In this document: piece by piece, positions 23,059 to 31,700 of the stretch
How the letters are laid out: every line of letters begins with the position of its first letter
How positions within the stretch are numbered: the stretch's first letter is position 1
Origin: Nonomuraea corallina
GTDB taxonomy: Bacteria; Actinomycetota; Actinomycetes; Streptosporangiales; Streptosporangiaceae
Reading direction: 5' to 3'
Assembly: GCF_027620315.1 (NCBI RefSeq)
Contig: NZ_JAPNNL010000056.1
Coordinates: 1-39,547 of the forward strand
Length of the DNA stretch: 39,547 bases
Notes under the pieces: model-generated
Told to the model about the DNA's origin: nothing
The model's input: only the letters and a program-made list of their open reading frames with translations
Database searches by the model: none
Made by a program: the position numbers and the translations under genes

Positions 23059-23858
23059 CGGCTGACGGCCCGCTTGTACAGCCGCATGGCCAGCGGCACG
23101 AACACCACCAGGAGCACGACCGACCACAGCAGCGACACCGGCACCGCGTGCCGCAGCGGCCAGGCGGTGGGGGCCGGCATGGCGGCGCTGGTGTTGCCGA
23201 ACAGCTCGCGGGCGGCCTGGATCAGCGTGGAGACCGGGTTCCACTCGGCGACCAGCCGCAGCGGGCCGGGCAGGAGGGTGCTGTCGACGAAGGCGTTCGA
23301 CAGGAACACCAGCGGCAACGACACGAGCGTGGCCACGTTGTTGAAGACCTCGGGCGTGCGCAGCGCCAGCGCGACCGTCGCCGTCACCCAGGAGAAGGCG
23401 TACGCGAACAGCAGCAGCATCAGGAACCCGAGCGCGGCCTCACCGGGCGAGCTGTGGACGCGCCACCCGACGAGCAGCCCGACGAGCACCATCGTGACGA
23501 TGCTGGTGACGTTCATGATGAGGTCGCTGACGGTCTGGCCGGTCAGCACCGCCGACGGGGACATCGGCAGCGTGCGGAACCGGTCGAAGATGCCCTTCTG
23601 CAGGTCCAGCGTGAGCGTGTAGCCGGTGATCTGCGCGCTGGTGACGATCGTCATGACGAAGATCCCGGGGAGCATGTAGTCGCCGTACGAGATGCCCGGC
23701 AGGTTGATCATGCTGCCGAAGACGTAGGTGAACAGCAGCACGAACACGATCGGCATCATGACCACGCCGCCCAGCAGGTCGGGGGCGCGCCGGATCTTCA
23801 GGGCGTTGCGCTTGGCGATCGTCACGCCGTCGGCGACGGCCAGGTGGAGGGTGTTCAT
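23055..23858 (-). CDS. ABC-2 type transporter permease (DrrB-like)
   Basis: A 267-residue membrane subunit with six hydrophobic segments, including VVMMPIVFVLLFTYVFGSMI, GIFVMTIVTSAQITGYTLTL, VTSIVTMVLVGLLVGW, LGFLMLLLFAYAFSWVTATV and LLWSVVLLVVFVPLAM. The family motif KGIFDRFRTLPMSPSAVL lies in the first cytoplasmic loop, and the block LVSLPLVFLSNAFVDSTLLP with NPVSTLIQAARELF is typical of daunorubicin-type DrrB proteins. It overlaps both neighbours by ATGA. With the upstream ATPase it forms a drug or lipid exporter; substrate not shown. Confidence 0.93.
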   Translation of the reverse strand: MNTLHLAVADGVTIAKRNALKIRRAPDLLGGVVMMPIVFVLLFTYVFGSMINLPGISYGDYMLPGIFVMTIVTSAQITGYTLTLDLQKGIFDRFRTLPMSPSAVLTGQTVSDLIMNVTSIVTMVLVGLLVGWRVHSSPGEAALGFLMLLLFAYAFSWVTATVALALRTPEVFNNVATLVSLPLVFLSNAFVDSTLLPGPLRLVAEWNPVSTLIQAARELFGNTSAAMPAPTAWPLRHAVPVSLLWSVVLLVVFVPLAMRLYKRAVSR

Positions 23859-24835
23859 CGGACGGTCTCCTTGGTCTTCGCGTCGGCGGTCTTGGCGTCG
23901 GCCTGCTGCCCCGTGAGGCTCAGGAACACGTCGTCGAGGGTCGGCCGGCGCAGCCCGGCGTCGCGTACGGTGATCCGCTCGGCGGCCAGGCGGCCGAGCG
24001 CGTCGGAGAGGGTGGCCGTGCCGGCGGTGGCCGGGATCGTCAGCCGCAGCGCGGCGGCGTCACCCTGGAGGTCGTCGGCGGCCAGGGGCGCCAGCGTGCG
24101 CGTGGCGGCGGCCAGGTCCGCGGCGCTCGTCACCGACAGCTCGATCCGGTCGCCGCCGACCTGGCTCTTGAGCTCGTCGGCGGTGCCGAGCGCGATCACG
24201 CGGCCGCGGTCGATGACCGCGATGCGGTCGGCGAGCCGGTCGGCCTCCTCCAGGTACTGGGTGGTGAGCATCACGGTCGTGCCCGCCCCGACGAGCTCGG
24301 CGATCACGTCCCACAGGCTCGTCCTGGCCCGCGGGTCCAGGCCGGTGGTGGGCTCGTCGAGGAACAGCACCGGGGGGTCGGCGACCAGCGCGCCGGCCAG
24401 GTCGAGGCGGCGCCGCATGCCGCCCGAGTAGCCCTGCACCGGGCGGTCGGCGGCGTCCGTCAGGTCGAAGCGCTCCAGCAGTTCGCGGGCGCGCTCCCGG
24501 CTGCGCTTGACGCCCAGGTGGTAGAGGCGGCCGACCATCTCCAGGTTCTCGGCGCCGGTGAGGTGGTCGTCGACGGCGGCGTACTGGCCGGAGGCGCCGA
24601 TGACGGCCCTCAGCCGGCGCGCGTCGCGCACCACGTCGAACCCGGCCACCGTGGCGCGGCCGGCGTCCGGTCGCAGCAGCGTGGTCAGGATCCGCACGGC
24701 GGTGGTCTTGCCTGCGCCGTTGGGGCCGAGTAACCCCAGCACCGTTCCCTCAGGAACGGTCAGGTCCACCCCGTCGAGCGCGGCCACGTCGCCGTACCTC
24801 TTGACGAGGCCTTCGGCCACGATCGCGTCAGCCAT
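23855..24835 (-). CDS. ABC transporter ATPase (DrrA-like)
   Basis: A 326-residue nucleotide-binding subunit of the DrrA family. Walker A is GPNGAGKTT at about residues 37-45, signature YSGGMRRRLDLAGAL near 140, Walker B PPVLFLDEPTTGLDPRAR, and switch histidine replaced by Gln in LTTQYLEEAD, which is normal for this family. The C-terminal domain (about residues 220-310) ends RRPTLDDVFLSLTG, the DrrA hallmark. A tail with a short repeat ADAKTADAKTKE follows. It overlaps the permease gene by 4 bp and begins 19 bp after the DUF4097 gene. Confidence 0.94.
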   Translation of the reverse strand: MADAIVAEGLVKRYGDVAALDGVDLTVPEGTVLGLLGPNGAGKTTAVRILTTLLRPDAGRATVAGFDVVRDARRLRAVIGASGQYAAVDDHLTGAENLEMVGRLYHLGVKRSRERARELLERFDLTDAADRPVQGYSGGMRRRLDLAGALVADPPVLFLDEPTTGLDPRARTSLWDVIAELVGAGTTVMLTTQYLEEADRLADRIAVIDRGRVIALGTADELKSQVGGDRIELSVTSAADLAAATRTLAPLAADDLQGDAAALRLTIPATAGTATLSDALGRLAAERITVRDAGLRRPTLDDVFLSLTGQQADAKTADAKTKETVR

Positions 24836-24854
24836 GATGATCTCCTTACTGTGG

Positions 24855-25778
24855 TCAGGAACGGTGGACGGTGATGTCGCCGTAGGCGGTGTGCGCCCGT
24901 ACCTCGACGACGCGGTCGGACGCGGCGGGGCCGTCGCTCGGGTCGAGGGCGACGTCGACGGTGCCGTACCGGGAGCTCACGTCGAGCCAGGCGGAGCTGC
25001 CCTCGCGGATGCCCAGCTCCAGCCCGCCGCCGGTGGTCTCCAGGACGATCGAGCCGGAGATCATCTCGCCGACGCGCAGGCTGCCGTACGCCGTCTTGGC
25101 GGTGACTCCGGCCAGGGCGCGGTCCACGGTGGCGTCGCTGTGGGCCGAGGTGAGCCGGAGGTCGCCGGTGATCTCGCGGAGGCGGATCTCGCCGTGCGAG
25201 TTCCTGATCAGCGCGGTGCCGTCGATCTCGCCGACGCGGATGTCGCCGTGGGTCGAGGTGATCTCGGCGTGCCCGGACGCGCGGTGGACGGAGATGTCGC
25301 CGTACGTGCTCTTCAGCCGCAGCCGGCCGGCCTGTTCCACCTGGATGTCGCCGTAGGAGGTGGCGAACTCCACCTCGCCGAGCGGCCCCCGGCAGCGCAG
25401 GGACGCCGCCGACCTGATGTCGAGCCGGGAGCCCGCGGGCAGGCTGACGGTCACCTCGACGGAGCCGCCCTGGCCGTGCAGCAGCGTGCGCGCCCAGGCC
25501 ACGGGCGAGCGCATGAGCGTGTCGATCGACAGGCTGCCGGACGTCTCCTGGTCGCCGCGCACGAGCAGCCGGCCGTCGGCGTACTCGACCTCGGTGCGGC
25601 GGGCGGCGGCCACGTCGGTCTCGTCGGACTCGTCGCTGGGGCGCACCTCGACCGCCGTGTCGCCGCGGTCGCCGGCGTTGATCCGGACGGTGGCGGTCGG
25701 CAGCTCGACGACGACGAGGACGGGCTCGGGCGTGTCGAAAACGTGCATGGTCCCGTCCTCGCTGTTGGCCCTGGTCAT
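24855..25778 (-). CDS. DUF4097-family beta-strand-repeat protein
   Basis: A 307-residue protein made largely of short repeating beta strands ending in YGDI/HGDI/HGEI: VEFATSYGDIQVEQ, RLKSTYGDISVHRASG, EITSTHGDIRVGE, IRNSHGEIRLREI, TAKTAYGSLRVGE and ELRAHTAYGDITVHR-like at the end. These predict a right-handed solenoid of the DUF4097 type. No signal peptide or membrane helix is present, so unlike many relatives it stays in the cytoplasm. The ATG shares a base with the stop of the RHH gene (TGATG), and drrA follows. It could act as a scaffold or sensor with the ABC exporter; no enzymatic residues are recognised. Confidence 0.85.
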   Translation of the reverse strand: MTRANSEDGTMHVFDTPEPVLVVVELPTATVRINAGDRGDTAVEVRPSDESDETDVAAARRTEVEYADGRLLVRGDQETSGSLSIDTLMRSPVAWARTLLHGQGGSVEVTVSLPAGSRLDIRSAASLRCRGPLGEVEFATSYGDIQVEQAGRLRLKSTYGDISVHRASGHAEITSTHGDIRVGEIDGTALIRNSHGEIRLREITGDLRLTSAHSDATVDRALAGVTAKTAYGSLRVGEMISGSIVLETTGGGLELGIREGSSAWLDVSSRYGTVDVALDPSDGPAASDRVVEVRAHTAYGDITVHRS

Positions 25779-26344
25779 CAGCGCACCCAGCCGCTGTAGC
25801 GGTTGCCGCTGCGCTGGGGTCTGCGGCCCTCGTCGCCGGAGGCGAGCGCGGCCGAGACGGCGCGGACCAGCCAGGCGTTGACCGACAGCCCGTCACGGGC
25901 GGCGGCCTCCTCGATGCGCGGCTTGAGCGGCTCGGGGACGCGCAGGGAGATCCGGGACGTGCCGCCCTCGTCGGTGTCGGGCGGAGGAGTGGCGGGCGGA
26001 GGAGTGGCGGATGGAGGAAGGGCGGATGGAGGAGCGGCGGGCAGAGGTGGCACAGATGGCGTCGCGGCGGGCCGCTCGCCCCCGTCGGGGAACGGCCCGC
26101 CGCCCGGGGGCGTCACGACGAAGCCGGGGTCCCGGCCGCGCAGGCGCACCTCGACAGAGCCGGGCGCGAGCTCGCCGGTGATCTCGTCGGCGGCCGCGGA
26201 CAGCGCCTCCAGCAGCGCGAGCCGGGTGGCCGACTCCAGCGTGGCGGCCAGCCGCTCACCCAGTGCGCGGGCCTCCTCGCCGCCCGCCGCGGCGGCGATG
26301 ACGAGCTCGCGCCGGAGGCTGTCGACATAGGGTCCAAGGTCCAT
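25778..26344 (-). CDS. Ribbon-helix-helix (Arc/HicB-like) protein with proline-rich linker
   Basis: A 188-residue protein. The N-terminal ~75 residues are helical (LGERLAATLESATRLALLEA) and possibly a dimer or ligand domain. A Pro/Ser/Ala/Thr linker (about residues 90-128) contains pentapeptide repeats of the form xPPSA. The C-terminal ~45 residues form an Arc-like RHH DNA-binding fold: SRISLRVPEPLKPRIEEAA then DGLSVNAWLVRAVSAALASG. It heads the operon with DUF4097, DrrA, DrrB and DUF1707, and is most likely its autoregulator, using the large inverted repeat at 26354-26418. The ATG at 26344 lies about 8 nt after a -10-like CATAGT, so the message may be leaderless. Confidence 0.82.
   Translation of the reverse strand: MDLGPYVDSLRRELVIAAAAGGEEARALGERLAATLESATRLALLEALSAAADEITGELAPGSVEVRLRGRDPGFVVTPPGGGPFPDGGERPAATPSVPPLPAAPPSALPPSATPPPATPPPDTDEGGTSRISLRVPEPLKPRIEEAAARDGLSVNAWLVRAVSAALASGDEGRRPQRSGNRYSGWVR
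25981..26040. repeat. 15-bp tandem repeat encoding a pentapeptide linker
   Basis: Four head-to-tail 15-bp units: GCGGAGGAGTGGCGG twice (identical), then ATGGAGGAAGGGCGG and ATGGAGGAGCGGCGG, with a degenerate fifth. On the minus strand they encode the xPPSA/xPPPA linker of the RHH protein. In-frame length variation between strains is expected. Confidence 0.9.
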
Positions 26345-26418
26345 GACGCCACTATGACATCATCATGACGCCATTAGCAATGCCTTTGGGGGCAGATATG
26401 GCGTCATGATGATGTCGT
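26342..26418. promoter_or_regulatory. 21-bp inverted repeat plus direct copy: operator of the RHH-DUF4097-DrrAB operon
   Basis: Arms of 21 bp at 26354-26374 and 26398-26418 are inverted copies with one mismatch, separated by 23 bp. Each contains TGGCGTCATG followed by ATGATGTCAT-type sequence. A further copy of the 10-mer CATGACGCCA lies at 26342-26351, overlapping the start codon of the RHH gene, as a direct repeat of 26364-26373. On the minus strand TTGCTA and CATAGT form a promoter-like pair whose spacer is filled by one arm. Repeated short boxes around a promoter are typical of RHH autoregulators. Confidence 0.75.
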
Positions 26419-26442
26419 GCCCCCGAGGCAGGGGTGCTTCGG

Positions 26443-26535
26443 CTAGTCCCAGCGGAAGAACACGGCCGCGATCACGGTGCCGAGCACCGTGGTCACGCTG
26501 AGGCCGGGGCGCGGGACCGCACCAACGCGGTGCAC
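26443..26535 (-). pseudogene. Possible C-terminal remnant of a membrane protein
   Basis: A minus-strand frame ends at TAG 26443 and reads GLSVTTVLGTVIAAVFFRWD, a hydrophobic helix with a charged end typical of a transporter C-terminus. Nothing complete precedes it. It lies between the operator of the RHH operon and the EEP gene and may be the tail of a lost gene. Confidence 0.3.
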
Positions 26536-26554
26536 GCGCGCTGCGCGAGCGCGT
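26534..26554. terminator. GC hairpin downstream of EEP gene
   Basis: ACGCGC (26534-26539) pairs with GCGCGT (26549-26554) across a 9-nt loop, 11 nt beyond the stop of the EEP gene. No T-run, as is common for actinobacterial hairpin terminators. Weak evidence. Confidence 0.35.
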
Positions 26555-26564
26555 CCTCGACTGA

Positions 26565-27512
26565 TCAGAGCTTGACGCGGGCCGCGACCGGCAGATGGTC
26601 GCTGGCGGTGGCGGGCAGCGTCCAGGTGGCGACGGGAGTCGCCGCCCTGGTCATGACGTGGTCGATCCTGGCGAGCGGGAAGGCCGCGGGCCAGGTGAAG
26701 CCGAACCCCTCGTCCGCCGGGGTCAGGAGTGAGGTGACCGGGGCCAGGCCGCGGTCGTCGAGGGTGCTGTTGAGGTCGCCCATCAGGACGATCCGGTCCA
26801 GCGGCTCCGCCGCGAGGGCGGCGCCCAGCTTGACGGCGCTCTCGTCACGCCAGGCCGAGCCGAAGCCGGACGGCCCGATGCGGATCGACGGCAGGTGGGC
26901 GACGTACGCGGCCAGGTCGCCGTGCGGGGTCCGGACGGTCGCGCGCAGCCCCCGGTTCCAGTCTCCCCCCACCTCCGCCGGCCTGATGTCCACCGGCCGG
27001 GAGTCGGTGAGGGGATGGCGGGACCAGAGCCCGACGCTGCCGACGACCGCGTGGTACGGGTGACCGGGGGCGAGGACGGCCTCGTACACGGGCCGGGTCG
27101 CGGGCGTCAGCTCCTCCAGGGCGATCAGGTCGGCCCCGGCCGCGGCGAGGGCGCGGGCGGTGCCCCGCGGGTCGGGGTTCTCGTCGTTCACGTTGTGCTG
27201 GAGCACGGTCAGGTCGTGCGCGGCCTCCTGGCCGGCGGGTAACAGCCGGGCGCCGAAGAGGCCGGCCCACACCGCCGACGGGAGCATCACCGACACCAGC
27301 GCGAGGGCCGAGCGGCGCAGCAGCGCCGGCACGAGCAGCACCGGCACGGCCAGGCCGGCCCAGGGCCGGAAGGTCTCCAGCAGGCTGCCGAGCCGGCCCA
27401 CGGCGTTGGGCAGCACCCCGGGGAACGCCATGAGCACGGCCACCAGCACGGCGACGGCCGCCAGGACTCGCTCGCGCGTCCACGACAGGGTGGTCCGATC
27501 TTGGGTGTTCAT
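26565..27512 (-). CDS. Membrane-anchored endonuclease/exonuclease/phosphatase family protein
   Basis: A 315-residue protein with three N-terminal hydrophobic segments (VLAAVAVLVAVLMAFPGVL, WAGLAVPVLLVPALL and ALALVSVMLPSAVWAGLF; to about residue 90). An EEP-fold domain follows, probably outside the membrane. The metal and catalytic motifs are in order: VLQHNVND, IALEELTP, GLWSRHPL, AYVAHLPS, LMGDLNST, RIDHVMT and ASDHLPVAA. This fold hydrolyses phosphodiesters or phosphomonoesters with Mg2+; outside candidates are extracellular nucleic acid or phospholipid head groups. The ATG at 27512 is the only good start. Monocistronic, 69 bp after the M23 gene and separated from it by a strong hairpin. 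Confidence 0.88.
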   Translation of the reverse strand: MNTQDRTTLSWTRERVLAAVAVLVAVLMAFPGVLPNAVGRLGSLLETFRPWAGLAVPVLLVPALLRRSALALVSVMLPSAVWAGLFGARLLPAGQEAAHDLTVLQHNVNDENPDPRGTARALAAAGADLIALEELTPATRPVYEAVLAPGHPYHAVVGSVGLWSRHPLTDSRPVDIRPAEVGGDWNRGLRATVRTPHGDLAAYVAHLPSIRIGPSGFGSAWRDESAVKLGAALAAEPLDRIVLMGDLNSTLDDRGLAPVTSLLTPADEGFGFTWPAAFPLARIDHVMTRAATPVATWTLPATASDHLPVAARVKL

Positions 27513-27546
27513 GCCGCCGAACGTACGGGACCCGGCGGGTGCGCGG

Positions 27547-27574
27547 AGGACGCCCGCCCGCGGGCGGGCGTCCT
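27547..27574. terminator. Perfect 28-bp GC palindrome, hairpin terminator of the M23 gene
   Basis: AGGACGCCCGCCCG (27547-27560) is followed at once by its exact reverse complement (27561-27574). The cruciform/hairpin starts 8 nt beyond the M23 stop (minus strand). There is no T-run, fitting the I-shaped hairpin terminators common in high-GC actinobacteria. It also lies just upstream of the EEP gene start. Confidence 0.75.
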
Positions 27575-27581
27575 GGCGCGG

Positions 27582-28466
27582 TCAGCCGCAGTGTTCGAAG
27601 GGGCTGGTGTAGGTGCTGCCGCCGACGGAGCCGCCCCACTTGACGCACTGGCCGGGGGCCGAGCGCCGGACCGGACCGGCGTAGTAGCCGTAGCTGCCGG
27701 AGTCGGTCGCCCTGGCCTCCCCTTGCGGTTCGAGGAAGGCCGACATCGCCGACGCCGTGCCGACGTTCGTCGTCTTCAGCGTGACGACGCAGTTGTTGCC
27801 GTTGCCGGAGTTGTAGAGCAGGTAGACGCGGCCGCCGGTGAGGGCGGCGGAGTCGATGACGGCGTACCCGCCGCCGCAGACCTCCGCGGGGGTGTAGGGG
27901 TTGCCGCCGCCGCAGGAGTTGCTGCTCGTGACGGCCTTCTTCTGGCCGAGGGACACGGTGACGCCGTCGACGGTGGGGCTGGTGTCCATGGCGCCGGTGG
28001 TGGTGCGCTGCTCGTAGTGCAGGTGCGGGGCGTTGCTGCCGCCGGTGGAGCCGACGGTGCCGATCACGGTGCCCTGGCTGACGCTCATCGAGCCGCCGGC
28101 CGCCCGCACCATGCTGGCGAGGTGGGCGTAGCGGGTCCGCGTTCCGTCACCGTGCCGGATCTCCACCCACAGGCCGTAGCTGGTGCTGCCGGCGTTGTGG
28201 AAGGAGGCGGTGCCGCCGGCGGTGGCGCGGACGGTTTCGCCGTTGATGGCGTCGCCGCCGTAGCTCTGCCAGTCGATGGAGCCCGACGGGTTGTGCCCGG
28301 GGCTCCAGTTGTTGGCGTAGAAGGTCTTCCCGCAGTTGAAGGGGCTCTTGTGGGCCGCCAGGGCGGTGGTTTCCGCCGCCGAGGCGGTCTGGGGGAACAG
28401 GACGGCGGCGAGGGCGACGAGAAGTGCGGTGATCGTCGGCCGGGACGACTTGCCGGTTGCGGGCAT
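27582..28466 (-). CDS. Secreted M23-family metallopeptidase
   Basis: A 294-residue protein with a Sec signal (TITALLVALAAVLFPQTASA, cleaved near residue 30). The LytM-type Zn site is complete: His58 and Asp65 in GHNPSGSIDW, His115 in RYAHLAS, and His148/His150 in APHLHYE. It probably cleaves peptide cross-links in peptidoglycan. The C-terminal ~115 residues (from about SCGGGNPYTPAEVCGGG) form a Cys-containing beta domain with CVVTLKTTNVG and PGQCVKWGG, likely for substrate binding. The ATG at 28466 has GAGGTGA 4 nt upstream. It is divergent from the LamG/RHS pair across 290 bp. Confidence 0.92.
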   Translation of the reverse strand: MPATGKSSRPTITALLVALAAVLFPQTASAAETTALAAHKSPFNCGKTFYANNWSPGHNPSGSIDWQSYGGDAINGETVRATAGGTASFHNAGSTSYGLWVEIRHGDGTRTRYAHLASMVRAAGGSMSVSQGTVIGTVGSTGGSNAPHLHYEQRTTTGAMDTSPTVDGVTVSLGQKKAVTSSNSCGGGNPYTPAEVCGGGYAVIDSAALTGGRVYLLYNSGNGNNCVVTLKTTNVGTASAMSAFLEPQGEARATDSGSYGYYAGPVRRSAPGQCVKWGGSVGGSTYTSPFEHCG

Positions 28467-28756
28467 GCGTCACCTCTTCGAGGGGGGGTGATGAGGGGTT
28501 CGCTGTGGCGCCACTTGCTCGGAAGATAGCCCCGAAAGTTCTCTTCATCAATGCCCAGAAACGTGAAGCTTTCCAGCGAAGCGCCGCTGAGTGGCGGTCT
28601 CGTGGCCTCCTGTCAGCGGCCGTTGGCGAAAGTTGTCAAAAAGTCCGGCGCTCAGGGAAAACCTTTACAGAACATGATCAAGCACTTGATCACCGAATTC
28701 CCCGCGTTCACACTTGCGTCGAATCCCCGGCTTCACCAGGACGTGTCGGAGGCATG
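28467..28756. other. Divergent intergenic region between M23 gene and LamG/RHS operon
   Basis: This 290-bp region contains no gene. It is richer in A/T than its surroundings (for example GTTGTCAAAAAGTCCGGC at 28633-28650) and must carry both promoters. Its clearest element is the 18-bp palindrome at 28675-28692. Clear -35/-10 pairs could not be fixed by eye. Confidence 0.6.
28675..28692. promoter_or_regulatory. 18-bp palindromic operator candidate TGATCAAG-CA-CTTGATCA
   Basis: Two 8-bp arms, TGATCAAG and CTTGATCA, are exact reverse complements around CA. The site is 65 bp upstream of the LamG-protein start and about 210 bp upstream of the divergent M23 start. Its symmetry and AT content fit a dimeric helix-turn-helix regulator. 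No regulator is encoded nearby. Confidence 0.55.
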
Positions 28757-31700
28757 ATGGCTCGGGTCAGGAGCGTGGCGACGTCGCCAGGCCACCGTTC
28801 AATCGGCTTATCCCTCGGCTCCAGGTCCATCACAGCAGTCGCCGCGGCGGCTGCTTTTCTGTTGTCCGGCCTGGCCGCGCCGCTCCCGGCGCGCGCCGGT
28901 ACGGCCGCCGCCCACCAGCAGTCTCCGCCCGACACCGCCACCGAGCAGGGCGCGCTCGACGCGGCCCGCCAGCGGGGCGAGCGGGTCGAGGTCGGCTCCC
29001 TGCGCACCGAGACCCGGACCGTCCACGCCACCCCGGACGGCGTCCTGGTCCTGGAACAGCACGCCCGCCCCGTCCGGGTGCGCAAGGACGGCCGGTGGAC
29101 CCCGGTCGACACCACCCTGCGCCGCCTGCCCGACGGGTCCGTGGCCCCCGGCGCGACGGCGGTGGAGCTGCGGTTCTCCGGCGGCGGCGACACCCCGATG
29201 GCCGAGGTCGCCAGGGGCGGCAGGTCCCTCGCGCTGACCTGGCCGGGCAAGCTGCCCGAACCCGCGCTCGACGGCGCCACCGCCACCTACGCCGAGGTGC
29301 TCCCCGGCGTCGACCTCCAGGTGACGGCCGACGTGGACGGGTTCTCGCACGTCCTCGTCGTCAAGACCAGGCAGGCCGCGCTGAGCGGCCGGCTCGACCG
29401 GATCGGCTTCGCGCTCAGGACGCAGGGCCTCACCGTGCGGTCCGGCCAGGGCGGCGGGATGGAGGCCGTGGACCGCGCCGGAACGGAGGTGTTCGCCGCG
29501 CCGACCCCGCTGATGTGGGACTCGCCCGCCGACCCCGACGGCAAGCGGATGACCCTGGCGAACCGGCCGGGCGAAGGGCCGTCCCCCGGGTCCCGGCACG
29601 AGGCGATGGGCCTGCGGATCGACGGCGGCGGCCTGACGCTCACCCCGGACCAGGCCATGCTGGCCGACCCGGGCACCCGCTACCCCGTCTATCTGGACCC
29701 GTCGGTGTCGGCGCCGCGCGGCGCCTGGACCTCGGTGTGGAAGAAGTATCCGACCACCAACTACCTCAACTCCAGCGACGTGGCCCGGGTCGGGCACGAG
29801 AACGAGACCGGCCAGACGAACCGCTCGTTCTTCCAGATGAACACCGGCACCGCCATCCACGGCAAGCAGATCATCAAGGCGACCTTCCGCACGTACGAGA
29901 CGTGGTCGTGGTCGTGCACCAAGAGAGCCGTCGAGCTCTGGCTGACCGGCGGCATCAGCAAGTCCACCACCTGGAACAACCAGCCGTCGTGGTCGCAGAA
30001 GCTCAACACGCAGACCGTGGCCAAGGGCTGGAGCACCTCCTGCCCGGCGGGCGGGGTGGAGTTCGACGCCACGGCCGCGGCGGTGAAGGCGGCGGCCTCC
30101 AACTGGTCGAACATCACGCTCGGCCTGCGCGCCACCAGCGAGACCGACACGTACGCCTGGAAGAAGTTCCGCAACAACCCCACGCTCGTCGTCGAGTACA
30201 ACACCATCCCGACCGCCCCCGTCGCGGCCGACGTCTGGTCCGACCCGGGCGGCGCGTGCGTCACGGGCGACGCCAGGCCGAAGATCGGCACGGCGACGCC
30301 GAAGCTCTGGGCCAAGCTGCGCGACGGCGACAACTCGGTCCAGGGCCGCTTCGAGTGGTACGACGCGGCAGGGACGAAGCTGGGCGAGTACCTCACCCCG
30401 GCCGCCGCCTCCGGCAACGCCTTCTCCGCGACCGTCCCCGCCGGGGCGTACGGGGACGGCTCGGTGATCCGGTGGCGGGCGCGCGGCGAGGACGGGCGGG
30501 CCACCAGCGCGTGGAGCCCGTTCTGCGAGATCGGGGTGGACACCGCGGCGCCGGGCCGGGAGCCGACGGTCGGCTCCGCGCAGTACCCGGAGAACGCCTG
30601 GGGTGACGGGCTCGGCCGCGCCGGGGAGTTCACCTTCGGCGCGAACGGCGTGAGCGACGTGACCTCGTTCCTGTACGGACTCAACACCAGCCCGGTCACC
30701 GAGGTGAGCGCGACCTCGGCAGGCGGTTCGGCGACGATCCGGCTCACCCCGCTGGAGGAGGGCCCGAACGTGCTGTCGGTGCGCAGCAAGGACGGCGCCG
30801 GCAAGCAGGGGCCGATCCGCAGCTACGTGTTCAACGTGCGGCCCGGCACGGGCCCGGCGGGCTCCTGGCGGCTCGACGAGGGCTCCGGCGCGACCGCCGG
30901 GGACGAGGCGGGCACGCACCCGGTGACGGTCAGCGGCGCCGCGTGGGCCGACGGCCGGGCCGGCAAGGCGCTCCGCTTCGCCGGCTCCGGCCAGTACGCC
31001 ACCACGTCCCGCGGCGTGGCGCCGACCGACCGGAACCTCGCGGTCTCGGCGTGGGTGCGGCTGTCGTCGCTGCCCGCGGGCAACGTGGCCGCCGTCAGCC
31101 AGAGCGGTCAGGACAACGCCGGCGTCTGGCTCGGCTACAGCGGCGGCACCAGGTCGTGGGGGTTCATGATGAACAACCCGGGCGGCACGGCGCAGTCCGT
31201 CTGGGCGCGCAACCCGGCGATCGTCCCGGTCGCGGCCCAGTGGACCCACCTGGCCGGCGTCTACGACTCCGCCTCGCGGTCGCTGTTCCTGTACGTGAAC
31301 GGCGCGCTCGCCGCCGGGCCCGTGGCGTACCACGGCGGGACCGGACCGGCGACGGCGGTGCAGTTCGGGCAGGCCCTCTACCAGGGCAGGCAGACCGACT
31401 CCTGGCCCGGCGAGGTGGACGAGGTCCGGGTGCACGACCGGGCCCTGGCCCCCGCCGAGGTGGTGAAGCTGGTGAGCCACGCCGCGACCCTCACCGGCCA
31501 CTGGAAGCTGGACGAGGAGACCGGCACGGCCGCGCCGGACACGGCGGGCGTGACCGGCCCGCTCGCCCTCGGCTCCGGGGCGACCTGGACCGGCGGCTGG
31601 CTCGACGGGGCGCTCGCGCTCGACGGGGCCGGCGGCCACGCGCGGGCCTCGCGGGCGGCCGTGCGCACCGATGACAGCTTCACCGTCACGGCGTGGGTCC

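Noticed and set aside
28457..28753. N-terminal extension of the LamG protein frame
   Set aside because: The extension would cover the promoter region and the palindrome and lacks a signal peptide; the start after GGAGG at 28757 gives a proper Sec signal.
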